From assembly GCA_032358165.1 (NCBI GenBank), contig JAALGY010000033.1:3100001-3164000 (forward strand): a DNA stretch of 64,000 bases, given 5' to 3'. The DNA is from Diplosphaera chodatii (Eukaryota; Chlorophyta; Trebouxiophyceae; Prasiolales; Stichococcaceae). Both the position numbers and the translations under genes were made by a program. The notes under the pieces are model-generated. The model was not told the origin of the DNA and did no database searches. It saw only the letters and a list, made by a program, of their open reading frames with translations. Below, piece by piece: positions 23,371 through 33,505 of this stretch; position 1 is the first letter of the stretch; the number at the start of each line of letters is the position of its first letter.

Positions 23371-24833
23371 TCACGTGCAGCAGGTGAAGCTCTGCAGCTC
23401 ACGTGCTTTGTCGAGCAGCGCAAAGTGGTGCTCGAACCACACGGCCAGCGGGTCGTGCGGTGCTTTCAGGCGTCCCGCACGACTGTCGCCACGCCGCTCG
23501 CCGCGCTCCTCGGCGTCCTGCAGAGACGCCTCGTTGCCGCCGCCATAGCGTGGGCTGCCGCTGCTGGCTGGCGAGTGCTTTAGCCGCTTGCGGGGCGACG
23601 CCACATCGGGCTCCTCGCCTGCCGGTCCCACGCAGAGCCGCTGAGGGCGCGTGCGTGAGGTGTCGCAGGGTGTGCAGCACCCATGCCAGAAGACAGAGTG
23701 ACGATGCCATCAAACAGCAGCACCCGGCAGCGGCATGGCGTCACCGGTGTGGTCGTGGCGGCTGCCGCCGGGAGCGGCCTCCGATCTGGCGGCGCCGCCT
23801 GTGCCTGACCCGGTGGTGGCCGCGCCGGTGACGCCGCCGCTGCGCTTGCCGCCGCTGCCCACGCCGCCGCCTGTCTTCCGTGTGGCGGCCTTCCTGCTGC
23901 GGCGTGACGACTTTGAGGCCTTTGGCGCCCAGGCCCCCTGCGGCGAGCCGGTGTGTCAATTGAAGTCCCATACACATCATATTGACCATCCCAAGACGCT
24001 GTCAGCAGCTGGACAAAGACGGGACCCACTTGGCTGCTTGGCGTACACACCTGCGAGAGGTACTTCCAGTCGCGCCCCGCCATGGGGCCGCGCCAAATGC
24101 GGCTGCTGGTGCGCAGCACCCACTCCTTCTTGGGCTGCCGCCCCTCCGTCGGCGCTGCAGCTCGAGCACACTGCCTGTTGCCACGTTGTCGAACATGACG
24201 GAGAGCAGCACCTTCGTCAACGCTGTGACGTGCTGCAGCATGCAGGTCACCTGGAAAGAGAACTCGCAGCTTTGCAGCTGTCGCCTGCAGGATGTGAGCC
24301 TGGTACCACACGTTGGACCCAGCCACCATCTCCATCATGGGCTGCAAGGCGTTGGGAGTCGGCTAATGTGTTGATGATGTCATGTGCATCTTGCAGCAAA
24401 CGACAGCTAACGACAGCATCACACTGTTGACACCACTCTGACCTTGTCCAACTTGGCCGGGAATGCTGGCAGATCGACGTGCTCGCCTGACTGTACCACA
24501 ACCTCGCTGCCTGCACGATCCTGTGAGGCATGGCAACACGGGGCTCGACATGGTTTGCCAATGGCACGGTGCGGATGCGAACAGCAGTCTGCAGGGCCAT
24601 GTCGCCATCTAGGGTGTGCAACGCTCACAGAAGACTCGGAGGATGAGCTGTCCGACACAGCCCCGGACCCCGAGGCTTCCACCACGCCGCTTGTCCGCTC
24701 CACAGCCTCCTGCGCATGGGTGCGCCACATGTGCAGGAGTCCTGAAGCGCTGCTGAAGCTGGCAGCACTTCATTCGTCACCATGGACAGCTGCTGCGGGC
24801 GGCAAATTCGGCTCACCGAGTCGTGCTCCGCAT
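23371..24833 (-). CDS. Nuclear protein with tudor/SAWADEE-like module (tentative)
   Basis: Weakly supported gene. In-phase exons are 24520-24443 (ends VDLPAFPAKLDK), 24341-24251 (PMMEMVAGSNVWYQAHILQ, ending KLRVLFP), 24154-24051 (KKEWVLRTSSRIWRG) and one from 23937 (GAWAPKASKSSRRSRKAA). A Ser-rich acidic exon (SGAVSDSSSSESS) ends at 24629. A terminal segment ending 23371 carries a nuclear-localisation-like PRKRLKH and DPLAVWFEHHFALLDKARE. The pattern of aromatic and Val residues before EWV resembles chromatin-reader barrels (tudor, agenet or SAWADEE), but I cannot assign a family. The start (24833 by phase) and the last exon junction are uncertain. Confidence 0.4.
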
Positions 24834-25853
24834 CAGCCTGCGCAGGCCCTGCTGTGGCGCTGCGGCTGCGCTGTTTTGGGCTGCCCCCCATCGTAGCTTT
24901 GCGATCGGTGTGATGCGATGAAGATCTCAGCTATAGCCTTCGAATAACATTTTGAGGTGCCTGTGCTGCCTGTCAAACGGTTCTCACGCGATGCCGCATG
25001 TACATGCAGTTCGTCGCTATACAACAGCCAAGAGCACAGCTATGCTGGGTCGAGTCATTAAAAGCAGCTGCTGTAACCTTGATGCTTCCAGGCTGCTCAG
25101 AACAGACTGTCGCGACGGTCTGTTCGCCTACTGCTAGCCCAGATCAGCAAAAAACTTGCAGTCGCAATGAAAGACTCATGTGCGGAAACACTTCAATGCG
25201 AGGTGTCTGTCTTAATATGAACCAACGTTGAACGCACTATGCACCCTATGCAGCACCTCCTGACGACATGACGGTATCGGCAGCATTATTGCGCTCTGCA
25301 TGGGGCCTTAATTTTCCCACCCCGGAGTGAAGCCAGCTCAGCGATGGCAGGATTACCCGTCACGCGGTATGCAAGGTGCAGCGCCAGAGCAAGCGCTTCA
25401 AAGTTGGCTGACGCAGGAACGTCGCCTCGATACACCGATCGTTATTGTTGCCAGCGTCGTGCGAGGCTGCAGGTGCTTGCATGCACCGCCAGAAGTGCTT
25501 CTGACCCCGGTTACGCACAGACACTCCAGTCGCCTGCAACTCTTTTGCATGTTACAGCAATCTACTGGATGCATCCTGCGTAGACTGACATTTGTGTCAG
25601 CCTCTCTCCTGCCAACATGCTGAGCACCAGCAGACCATCAGCATAGGCGACAAGTACAGCTAGTACACTCGAAGACTGCGGTTTCTTACGACAGGCATAC
25701 CTGCCATCAAACACGGAATAGATCGTGACTTGGAGGCTCGTGCCGAGCAGCAATAGCTGTCAGAGCGTGTGTGAGGTCAACCTGCCTCCCAGCAGGGGCT
25801 GCCCCCATGTGAGGGCCAGCCTGTGAGCCTGCAACAGGCAGCAGGGTGGCACC
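24834..25853. other. Intergenic region, about 1 kb
   Basis: 5' side of both the minus-strand tudor-like gene and the plus-strand receptor kinase. Both frames are full of short unsupported ORFs, and the base composition is lower in GC than the coding parts. I see no RNA gene or mobile element. Confidence 0.35.
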
Positions 25854-28800
25854 ATGGCCAGCAAGGCAGCTGACGAGGACTTGGAAGCAGGCCAGCCCGC
25901 TGCAGAGTCATCGGCATCAGCAGCGATCAGCCCAGCGGTGCCAGAGGCGTCCGCACCCAGCGGCAGCAAACCAAGCGGCGGCCTGCGGACTGGCAGCACC
26001 TACTTGTCACAGTTTGAGGCGCGTTACACCTGAAGAGATGTTTTGTGCAATCCACCAGGTGTTGTATGACGGATTCGGTGGGCAATGGGCGTGTACGAGT
26101 GATGGCTCATGAAACCTGCAGGAAGGGGCGCCGTTCAAAGATGGCTGGCGGGAGTTCTTGTCGTCACTGCCGTGGACGTCTTACGTCTTTGTGGTGCTCG
26201 CGTTCATTGACGTGTGCCTGGTTTGGGCGTACTGCGGCTGGTCCGTCAATCGCCCGGGCGGCTCCATTGAGGAGTCCCTACACATCGCACTGGCGCTTGC
26301 GGTGAGATGCTGATGTGCTGCCGCTGTAGTCAGTGTCGTGTGCTGTGCAGGTCCGCATTGCATGTCATCATGAGTGGCGACTGTTGTCAGCCTGAAACGA
26401 CAACTTTGCGGGTTACAGATCACAGCGGCATTCTTCTTCTACTTCGTGGTGGATGGCATCATCACCGAGAACGTCTTCGAGCTGCTGGCAGCGGTGGTGC
26501 TGGATGCGCTGGTGCTGGCGCGCGTGCTGTTCTACGTGATCGCCAAGAAGCGCAAGGAGTTTCCGGGGCGGATAGTGCTGCTGTCGGGCATCACACTCCT
26601 GCAAGTCCTCATTCTGGTGTGCAGACCGCCTCCCTGCCTGCTTGTGCATCATCCATACAGGCCACACCCAGCACGTCCTGGGTGGACGTGTTCATTTGGC
26701 CGCATCAGCTGATACACTGCTGCTGCTGGCCCCGCAGTTCCTGACATGCTGGACCATCCTGCAATTTGGGTGGCGCATATTCAGCCGGCAGGCGGTCGAC
26801 TTTCGGAAGAAGGATGCCAAGGAGCGCATGCGCTTGTACCTGAGCCGCGCCATGTTTCTGACAATCGAGAAGCTCGACTTTCAGTTCCTTGTGAGCTTGC
26901 TCCCGAAAGAGCTGCATCGTCCTCGCAAACAGCTGCTTACGCCCTGCCACCACAGTGACAGAAAGTGACGGTCTTCCGGGCGGCTGAAGCGGTTTACTTC
27001 CTGCAGATCATCATGACCACAGTGGCGATCGTAATCTGGATCAAGAATGCAAACTGTGCCGTCTGCCGGCAGCCGACATGGTTCATCTTGGGGTACAACT
27101 GCGTTCTGTTCGTGGTCAACTTCCTGATTGCGGTGGCGGCATGGTTTGTGCTCAAGTACCCCAAGAAACTGCAGAGGTGAGCCGACTGGCACGGCAAGTG
27201 CGCACGCTGCTCACGGAGTCAGTCTTCATTTCAACTTGCCTATGTTGCGCCACCCCGTTGCGCAGGACGCTCTGGCTGGACTTCCCTTTGATGCCATTTT
27301 CTCTGGTTCAGCCGATTGCTAACATCTGCTGGGAGTTCAAGCGGCACGAAGACATCCAGAATGCCAAGTGAGCTGCCGCTGGCACACATGTAGCAACCAG
27401 TATCAACACTTGCTGACGTTGCACCTGGCGGCTGAGCGCAGGGCACACTGTGCTTTGATTGCTCATTTGCGCTGCAGGGCTTCCATGGCTGTCGTGTGTG
27501 CGCTGTTCATTGTATCAAGGATTGGCCTATGGGCTATGATGCACCTGGTAAGGCACACCTGTGGCGTATGAGAATGTGTTCGTACAATGCAGTCCCCAGA
27601 TGCTGGCCTTTGGTGGCCAGTCACATCGCAGCCCTTCCAACACAGTCTACTGCGGTCTCCAGGTCAAGCACTATGCACAAGTTGTCAAGCGTCTGGACCA
27701 GGGCGAAGCGGGCAACCTCGCAGGTGAGTGCTAGGAGTGGCCCATCATCCCTGCCCATGCCAAGGCTGCATCTTGAAGGACGGTCCGAGGCACAGCAGTG
27801 CACAGGCAGAACACCAGGAGCTCGGTGTCCCATGCAGAGAAGGATCGCAGTGTGCTGCCCCTCGTCCGGGGCGCATGGCTGGGCAAGCCATCGAAGCGGA
27901 AGCCCTTCAAGCGCCGCTTCTTCCAGTTGTCAGCTGATGGCGCCTCGCTTCGGTGGTGGGCCTGCCTGTCGTTTTGGCTGCCACTCTCTTCGACATTGGC
28001 TGGACTGCACAAGCGCTGCCCTGGCACGCCTGGCACTGGCAACATCCCTTCAGCCGCAGAGGCGAGACCATCAGCTCATGTCCTGCTGCAGGTCCTGGCG
28101 CAAGTATGTGCGCCTGTTCTACCTCGAGTCGATGGACGTCAACCGCCGGGAGCTGACGCTGACGCTGCGCTTCCTGACGGATCCCGACCTCACGCTGAAG
28201 TTTCCCAACAAAACAAAGTGGGTGCCAACGCTGAAGTTTCCCAACAAAACAAAGTGGGTGCCAATCTTGCTGCCGACTGCAGGGTTTGCCCTGCTCTAGA
28301 TGTGATCCCACGCAGGAGACAAATCTCATGTATGCATGAGAAAGTTGAAGGCAACAGGCAACAGGCATGGTAGCAGGGTGGCAGTAGCAGACAGGGTACG
28401 CCGTCGGCATCAGTCCTTCACATGGCCCGCCTGCACAAGCCATGCATGCTCAGATGACTGACTCGGCACGGCGCTGCAGGTTCGTGGCGTGGCAGCAGGG
28501 CCTGGAGGCGCTGGTGGGCAGCCTGATGAGCCCCGGGGCAGCGGGCGCGGGGCCCAAGGGGCCCAACCTCGCGCGCCCCAGCTCCTTTGGCGGCCCGGCC
28601 GCGGCGGCCGAGGACCGCCGCGCCAACCGCAGCTTCCTGTCGGACATGCTGGGCATCAAGATCCGCGACCGCAGCCCCAGCGGCACGACCACAGCGCAGA
28701 CACGTGAGCTGCACGGCTGTCGCCTCCAGCTGCTGGCTGTCCATGCACTTGACCGAGAAGACTACTCGGGCTGCATCCTGCAAGCATGCTGCCTGCAACG

Positions 28801-31712
28801 CACCTGCAACGCACTACCTGACAACAGATACACGGGTAATCAATGAACTACTCCAGATGCGACAACGGACATGTCCTCAGGTCGTCATCGCCAATGGGAA
28901 GAGGTTGCCAAGCTCGCCTGAACGCCGTTTCTGTGCAGGCGACATCGAGGCTGCGCTGCCGCCGGCCAAGGAGGGGCTCGAGCTGCCGCCTCCGCCGCCG
29001 CGGTCACCCAGGCGGCCGGCGCTGGACGACCTGTCTTCAACGGATGAAGATGAGGACGTGGCGCCCGCTGCGCCGCTCAGGAGCGTGCTCACACAGGTGC
29101 AATGCAGCACGAGGCGCATTTCTGCGCCTGCTGCCTGCTGCAGCGTTTGTACCCCCATGTGCTTTGCTGCAGTGTACGTTGCTGCCTGCACGCCTCACCA
29201 CGTTTGTCGGCTGGCTGACCAGGAGGAGAGGAAGGTGGAGAAGAACGTGTCGTTCGACCCCAACAAGCTGTTCGATGATGCCTTCTTTGCGCCAGGTGAC
29301 CAGCAATCATGCAGCACCTGCTTGCCCACCATTCCACAAGATCTTCTCTGCATGCATCAGCTCCTGTCTGCTGCCTAGTGTGCCAGCTCATGTCCCCACA
29401 ACGTGATAGCCTGCTGCAGAGGGCGGCGTGAACCTAAAGCGCCTGTCGAGCAAGAAGCCCAGTGGCCTGTTCTCGCTGCCGTCGGGCGTACGCGGCGGTG
29501 TGTTGGAGGCCGTGGCCTACGAGGACCTGGAGTTTGGCAAGCTGCTTGGTGCGTGGTATGCTGATCATCGATCGCAGCAGCCCACGCATATCCGTTCGAC
29601 GCTGAATGCTGGGACGTTCAAACCCATTTGCACGCTTATTGATGCAAGGTGTTGGCTGCCGCCAGGGCCTGGGCACATGGCGCAACCAGCCCTTCCTCGG
29701 TCGTGTCACCTTGGGTGCACTTGCAGGGGCGGGTGCGGAAGGCGAGGTGTATGCTGCCTGGTGGCGGGAGAGCATGGTTGCCGTCAAGCGGTTCAACAAG
29801 GCATCGGACTCGATCCACGAGCTGCGCATGCACACCGCCGTGGGCACAGCCGGCAACGACGACTGCATCATCCCGCTGCGTGGCTACTGCCGTCGCGACA
29901 ATGCCGTGTATCTTGTGATGGAGTACTGCCCCAGGTGCACCGTGCGGTGGTGATAGTACTGAATCTGTGCAAGCACCAGTTTGACCAGCAGATGCACGTG
30001 CAGCTGACATACCCCTGACATGATGAGCCCAAGCTGCAGGGGTACGCTGGATGTGCTGATCCACAACACGTCCAGCCGCGCCTGGGGCATGGACAAGCTG
30101 CTGCCGATGGTGCGCTCCACAGCGCAGGTGAGCGGCAGGCGCCACCGCAGGACTGCAGCGTGCCCATATGCTCATGTCCTCCTTCTGCAGAGCGTTCCTT
30201 GCATCAAACAACGAAAGTCAGTCAACAAGTGTATCCGCGGCCAGCAGCATGAACGTCTTATGCGCATGCTGTCCCGAGTCAAGGTTTCAGAGGGACCTGG
30301 ATGTGCATCACGTGCAGGGGGTGCGGATGCTGCATGCACGGGGGCGGCCGGTGCTGCACCGCGACCTGAAGCCAGGCAACGTCTTTGTCGGCACCGGCCA
30401 GCTGCTCAAGGTCGGCGACTTCGGCATGTCGCGCTACGTCGACCTGACACCGGCAGCAGGTGTGCTGGGGCATACCCTCCCAATAAGTGCCTGCTGCACC
30501 CTGGCATGCTGTTGCTGCGGAGGGCACTGGCACATTGATCAGCGGTCATGTGCAGGGGAACCTGCAGTGTCTGCTGTCTGCACCCCTGCATCTGCAAATC
30601 GGAGCTGCTCTCTGGGCTCCATGACCATACACAATGCTACATCACGGTATGTGATGCTACCTCCACTGTGCATCAGATTGGCTACCATTCATGATACAAT
30701 GCTGTCGGTTGTGCGCAGAGGGCGGGCCGCCGCAGCTGGCGCGGCTGACGCCCAATGTGATCGGCACTGCGCAATATGCTGCGCCAGAGCTCATGAACGA
30801 GGATTTGCTGGAGACCATGAAGCCCGACCAACGGTATCTGCAGGTTTGTTGTCAAGGGCTGCTCCCCTGCAGAAACGCGCAGCAGTTGGAGTGTGTTACT
30901 CGTCGCACTCCATCACGTAGACCCAGCTGCCTGCCGACACTGCTTGCTGGCAGTCGCCAAAGCTACACATCTGCCTGCAGGCGGACGTCTACTCGTTTGG
31001 GGTGACGCTGTGGGAGCTGCTGGAGCGCAAGCGGCCGTACAAGGGCATGGACCCCTACCAGATCCAGGTCTGCCCCCTGTCCGGCTGCAAGTTTCACAGA
31101 GGGCACATCCCATCTGCAACGTGATTGTATACGGGTTCTGGTGGCGCTGTCAACTTCCTGCACCTTCAACAGCTCCAAGTCTGGACAAGGGCTTTCTCAG
31201 TGATCGTTGCAAGGCGGTTTTCGGCATGATCTCATGAGGTCTCGCTGAGCTCGCAGACGATGAGCATCATCAACCCCGAGGAGCTGAGGCTGCCGGCGCC
31301 CAAGGTGCCCGACTCCATGAAGGACGGCGCCTCCCGCGCCGCCTTCACGGCGCTTGCGGCCCTGGTGGATACCTGCTGCACCACCACCGCCAGCGAGCGC
31401 CCCACCATGGAGTGCGTTTCATTGCAGCCTACTGCCAGTCTCAACCTGCAATGTCAGCACCTTCAGGGCAGCAGAGCCAGCTGCTTCCAGTCCAGCGAGG
31501 GGCTCATGCTGGGATGTGCCTCATGTAGCAACGCTGGTCATGTGTGCTCGAGTGCTGCGCATGCCGACCACACTTCAACCCTACGCCTCAGCAGGACATT
31601 GCAGCGGCGCGACAGCATAGAATCTGACATTGAGCTGTGTTGCCACAGGGAGGTGTACACCATCATCTGCCAGATTGAGCTGCAGTACAAATCAGCGCAG
31701 GAGGACGCCTGA
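25854..31712 (+). CDS. Seven-pass membrane - PH - TKL protein kinase, copy A
   Basis: Predicted membrane signalling kinase of 946 aa. Twenty-one exons keep phase throughout: 25854-26018, 26122-26301, 26419-26616, 26738-26890, 26962-27176, 27266-27367, 27478-27547, 27663-27723, 27838-27955, 28092-28217, 28480-28703, 28939-29096, 29223-29295, 29420-29548, 29727-29934, 30040-30127, 30318-30459, 30719-30843, 30981-31067, 31257-31411 and 31649-31712. About seven hydrophobic segments span residues 70-365 (SYVFVVLAFIDVCLVWAY; AAFFFYFVVDGII; YFLQIIMTTVAIVIWI; VLFVVNFLIAVAAWFVL). A PH-like domain covers about 385-475 (RGAWLGKPSK, RRFFQLSADGASLRW). A disordered Pro/Ser/acidic linker follows. The kinase (about 647-940) has GAGAEGEV, Lys678, HRDLKPGN (Asp772), DFG (Asp790) and APE, and looks catalytically competent. 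Paralogue of 33506-42215. Ligand and substrate unknown. Confidence 0.85.
28192..28263 (+). repeat. Two-copy 36-bp tandem repeat containing a splice donor
   Basis: The unit beginning ACGCTGAAG and ending GGGTGCCA occurs twice in a row, the second copy starting at 28228. Each copy carries AA|GTGGGT, the donor that ends the PH exon. The period is 12 codons, so using the second donor would add 12 in-frame residues. Confidence 0.9.
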
Positions 31713-32254
31713 CATAGATGGTTGACCACCTCTGGGCGGATGGCATCTTTTGCAGCTGCTGCTCGGCGTGGCGGCGACAGCACGCACCATTTGTTGACTG
31801 GAACAACAATGGCAGAGCAATGCACATGGCAGACTGCAGAGGGTTTGTTTGCAGCGCTTTGAGCTGGCCGTGCACCACCTGATAACTGGGCCTTGGATGC
31901 AGCGTTTCTGCTGCATCGGCACGATCACTAATTGGGTTTCATCTCAGTGTACAGTCGAGAGCATGCTTGCATACGGCAAGCTGGCGCCAGGGGTTGTGCT
32001 TAGCGGGTCCCGCCGCCTCTGAATATCACTTGTTGGTTCACATATTGGCTGCGCATCATTGCGTTAGAATAGCCATCAGGCACTTATATCGCATGCGCAG
32101 GCGCAAGTTGGGTCTTCAGGCAGCCTTCAAGACGTCCATCCTGAGGTCTCAGCCAGGCTGTCACTGTCACTGTCACTGTTGACTTCTTGATCAGCTGCCC
32201 TGCGACTTCCATATGCCAGCCCGAAGGCGCACCTGAAGTGCGACACGGGAGTGC
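31713..32254. other. Intergenic region
   Basis: 3' flank of receptor kinase A and 5' flank of the second lipocalin/FABP-like gene. Apart from a short TGTCAC repeat at 32159, nothing is evident. Confidence 0.35.
32159..32179. repeat. Short TGTCAC microsatellite
   Basis: Just over three perfect copies of the hexamer TGTCAC, about 75-95 bases upstream of the intronless gene. Confidence 0.8.
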
Positions 32255-32959
32255 ATGCTGACATTGCACGTACACACCGACGCCGCTCCGATCCGATATC
32301 CAGCACCGGCCAGCATGCCTGATACTTCCGAAAAGCTTGCTCAAACTTCCAGCGGCACTCTGCTTTCATGGTGGCCGTGGGGTTCTGGCAACTCCAAGGC
32401 ATCGCAACCAGACAGCACCAACGTGGGAAAGCAAGAACCGTCGAGTGAATCAGGACCCACAGCAGCGGCAGCCGACAGCAAAGATGCATCTCAGAGCGGT
32501 GACGGGGTCTCAGACTTCAACGGGCAATGGGAGAAGGACACAGCAGCCTCAGACATGGACGCATACGCAAAGCAAGTGGAGATGTTGCACATGTCCAGCG
32601 TTCAGACCTACGCCGCCCTCCACTTCATGTGGGGCCTGAACATCAAATCCGATGATCAAGGTTTCACGCTGAGGTTTTTGGTCAAGAGGGTGCCGGCGTT
32701 CGTGTTCAGGGAGGTGGAGCATTACACATATGATCAGCAGACCAGCATGGGGCGGCGCGACCGGCGCTCCGGGCAGCAGACCGGCGACCTGTCGCACGTG
32801 GATGGTGGCGTGCAGGTGGACATCAAGTGGGGCGACCCGTACGCAGCGCACACACGGGAGGTGTACACCCTGCAGTCGCCGCGGGTCATGCACCTCGACT
32901 CCACGGTGACTGTGGGCGACCAGACCGTCTCCGGCGTGCAGGTGTACAATAAGAAGTAG
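32255..32959 (+). CDS. Lipocalin/FABP-like beta-barrel protein, intronless, copy 2
   Basis: Uninterrupted frame of 234 aa (214 aa if the second ATG at 32315 is used). A low-complexity N-terminal part (Ser/Gln/Ala-rich) precedes a domain of about 140 residues that parallels the gene at 14553-15398: FNGQWEKDTAASDMDAYAK, then GFTLRFLVKRVPAF, MGRRDRRSGQQTG, VQVDIKWGDP, REVYTLQ and the closing VQVYNKK. The strand pattern suggests a fatty-acid-binding-protein-like barrel able to hold a lipid; this is inference. It sits between the facing 3' ends of the two receptor kinases. Lack of introns in an intron-rich region suggests retroposition or an old intronless family. Confidence 0.65.
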   Translation: MLTLHVHTDAAPIRYPAPASMPDTSEKLAQTSSGTLLSWWPWGSGNSKASQPDSTNVGKQEPSSESGPTAAAADSKDASQSGDGVSDFNGQWEKDTAASDMDAYAKQVEMLHMSSVQTYAALHFMWGLNIKSDDQGFTLRFLVKRVPAFVFREVEHYTYDQQTSMGRRDRRSGQQTGDLSHVDGGVQVDIKWGDPYAAHTREVYTLQSPRVMHLDSTVTVGDQTVSGVQVYNKK

Positions 32960-33505
32960 TGTTGCAGGCACTGCAGAGTTGGCAGATGTGGTTGCTGCTT
33001 CCCCATGCTATACAGATTGCCTAACAGTGCGTGTGCACCAGATCTAGCCGTTTGTTACATGGGCACCCACGACAACGTCGTTGTTGTCGGCATAGCACTG
33101 TACTGTGGACATGTTTATTCCTTGCGAGCCTTGCAGAGTTTGTTGTGTGCACAGCAATGACGCTGCTGTTCAAATCCTGAGGTATTGAAACGGCAACAAA
33201 CCAAGGCAAAGTATCCCAAACCTGCACAAGTTTGACAGTTGGATGCCAACCCGGCATATGCACACAGCTACACATAGTTCCTGCATACAGCAATGTAAGA
33301 GGCGCACAACATTGGGTAATGGCCATGACTCGGCTCTCTCTCACGCTCTCGTCTCTCGAACTCATTACTCAGTGCTTGGAGCTAATGTCAATCATGCCGC
33401 CCCTCCAGCAGCAGCCAGTGTAAACCGGTTTGCACCCCGGCCCAGCAGCAGCAGGAGCTGCTGCCATCCCTCCTGGTGACCTCAAAACACCAGGCCCGAC
33501 GTTCG
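32960..33505. other. Intergenic region between convergent genes
   Basis: 3' flanks of the lipocalin-like gene (+) and receptor kinase B (-). No gene seen. Confidence 0.35.
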
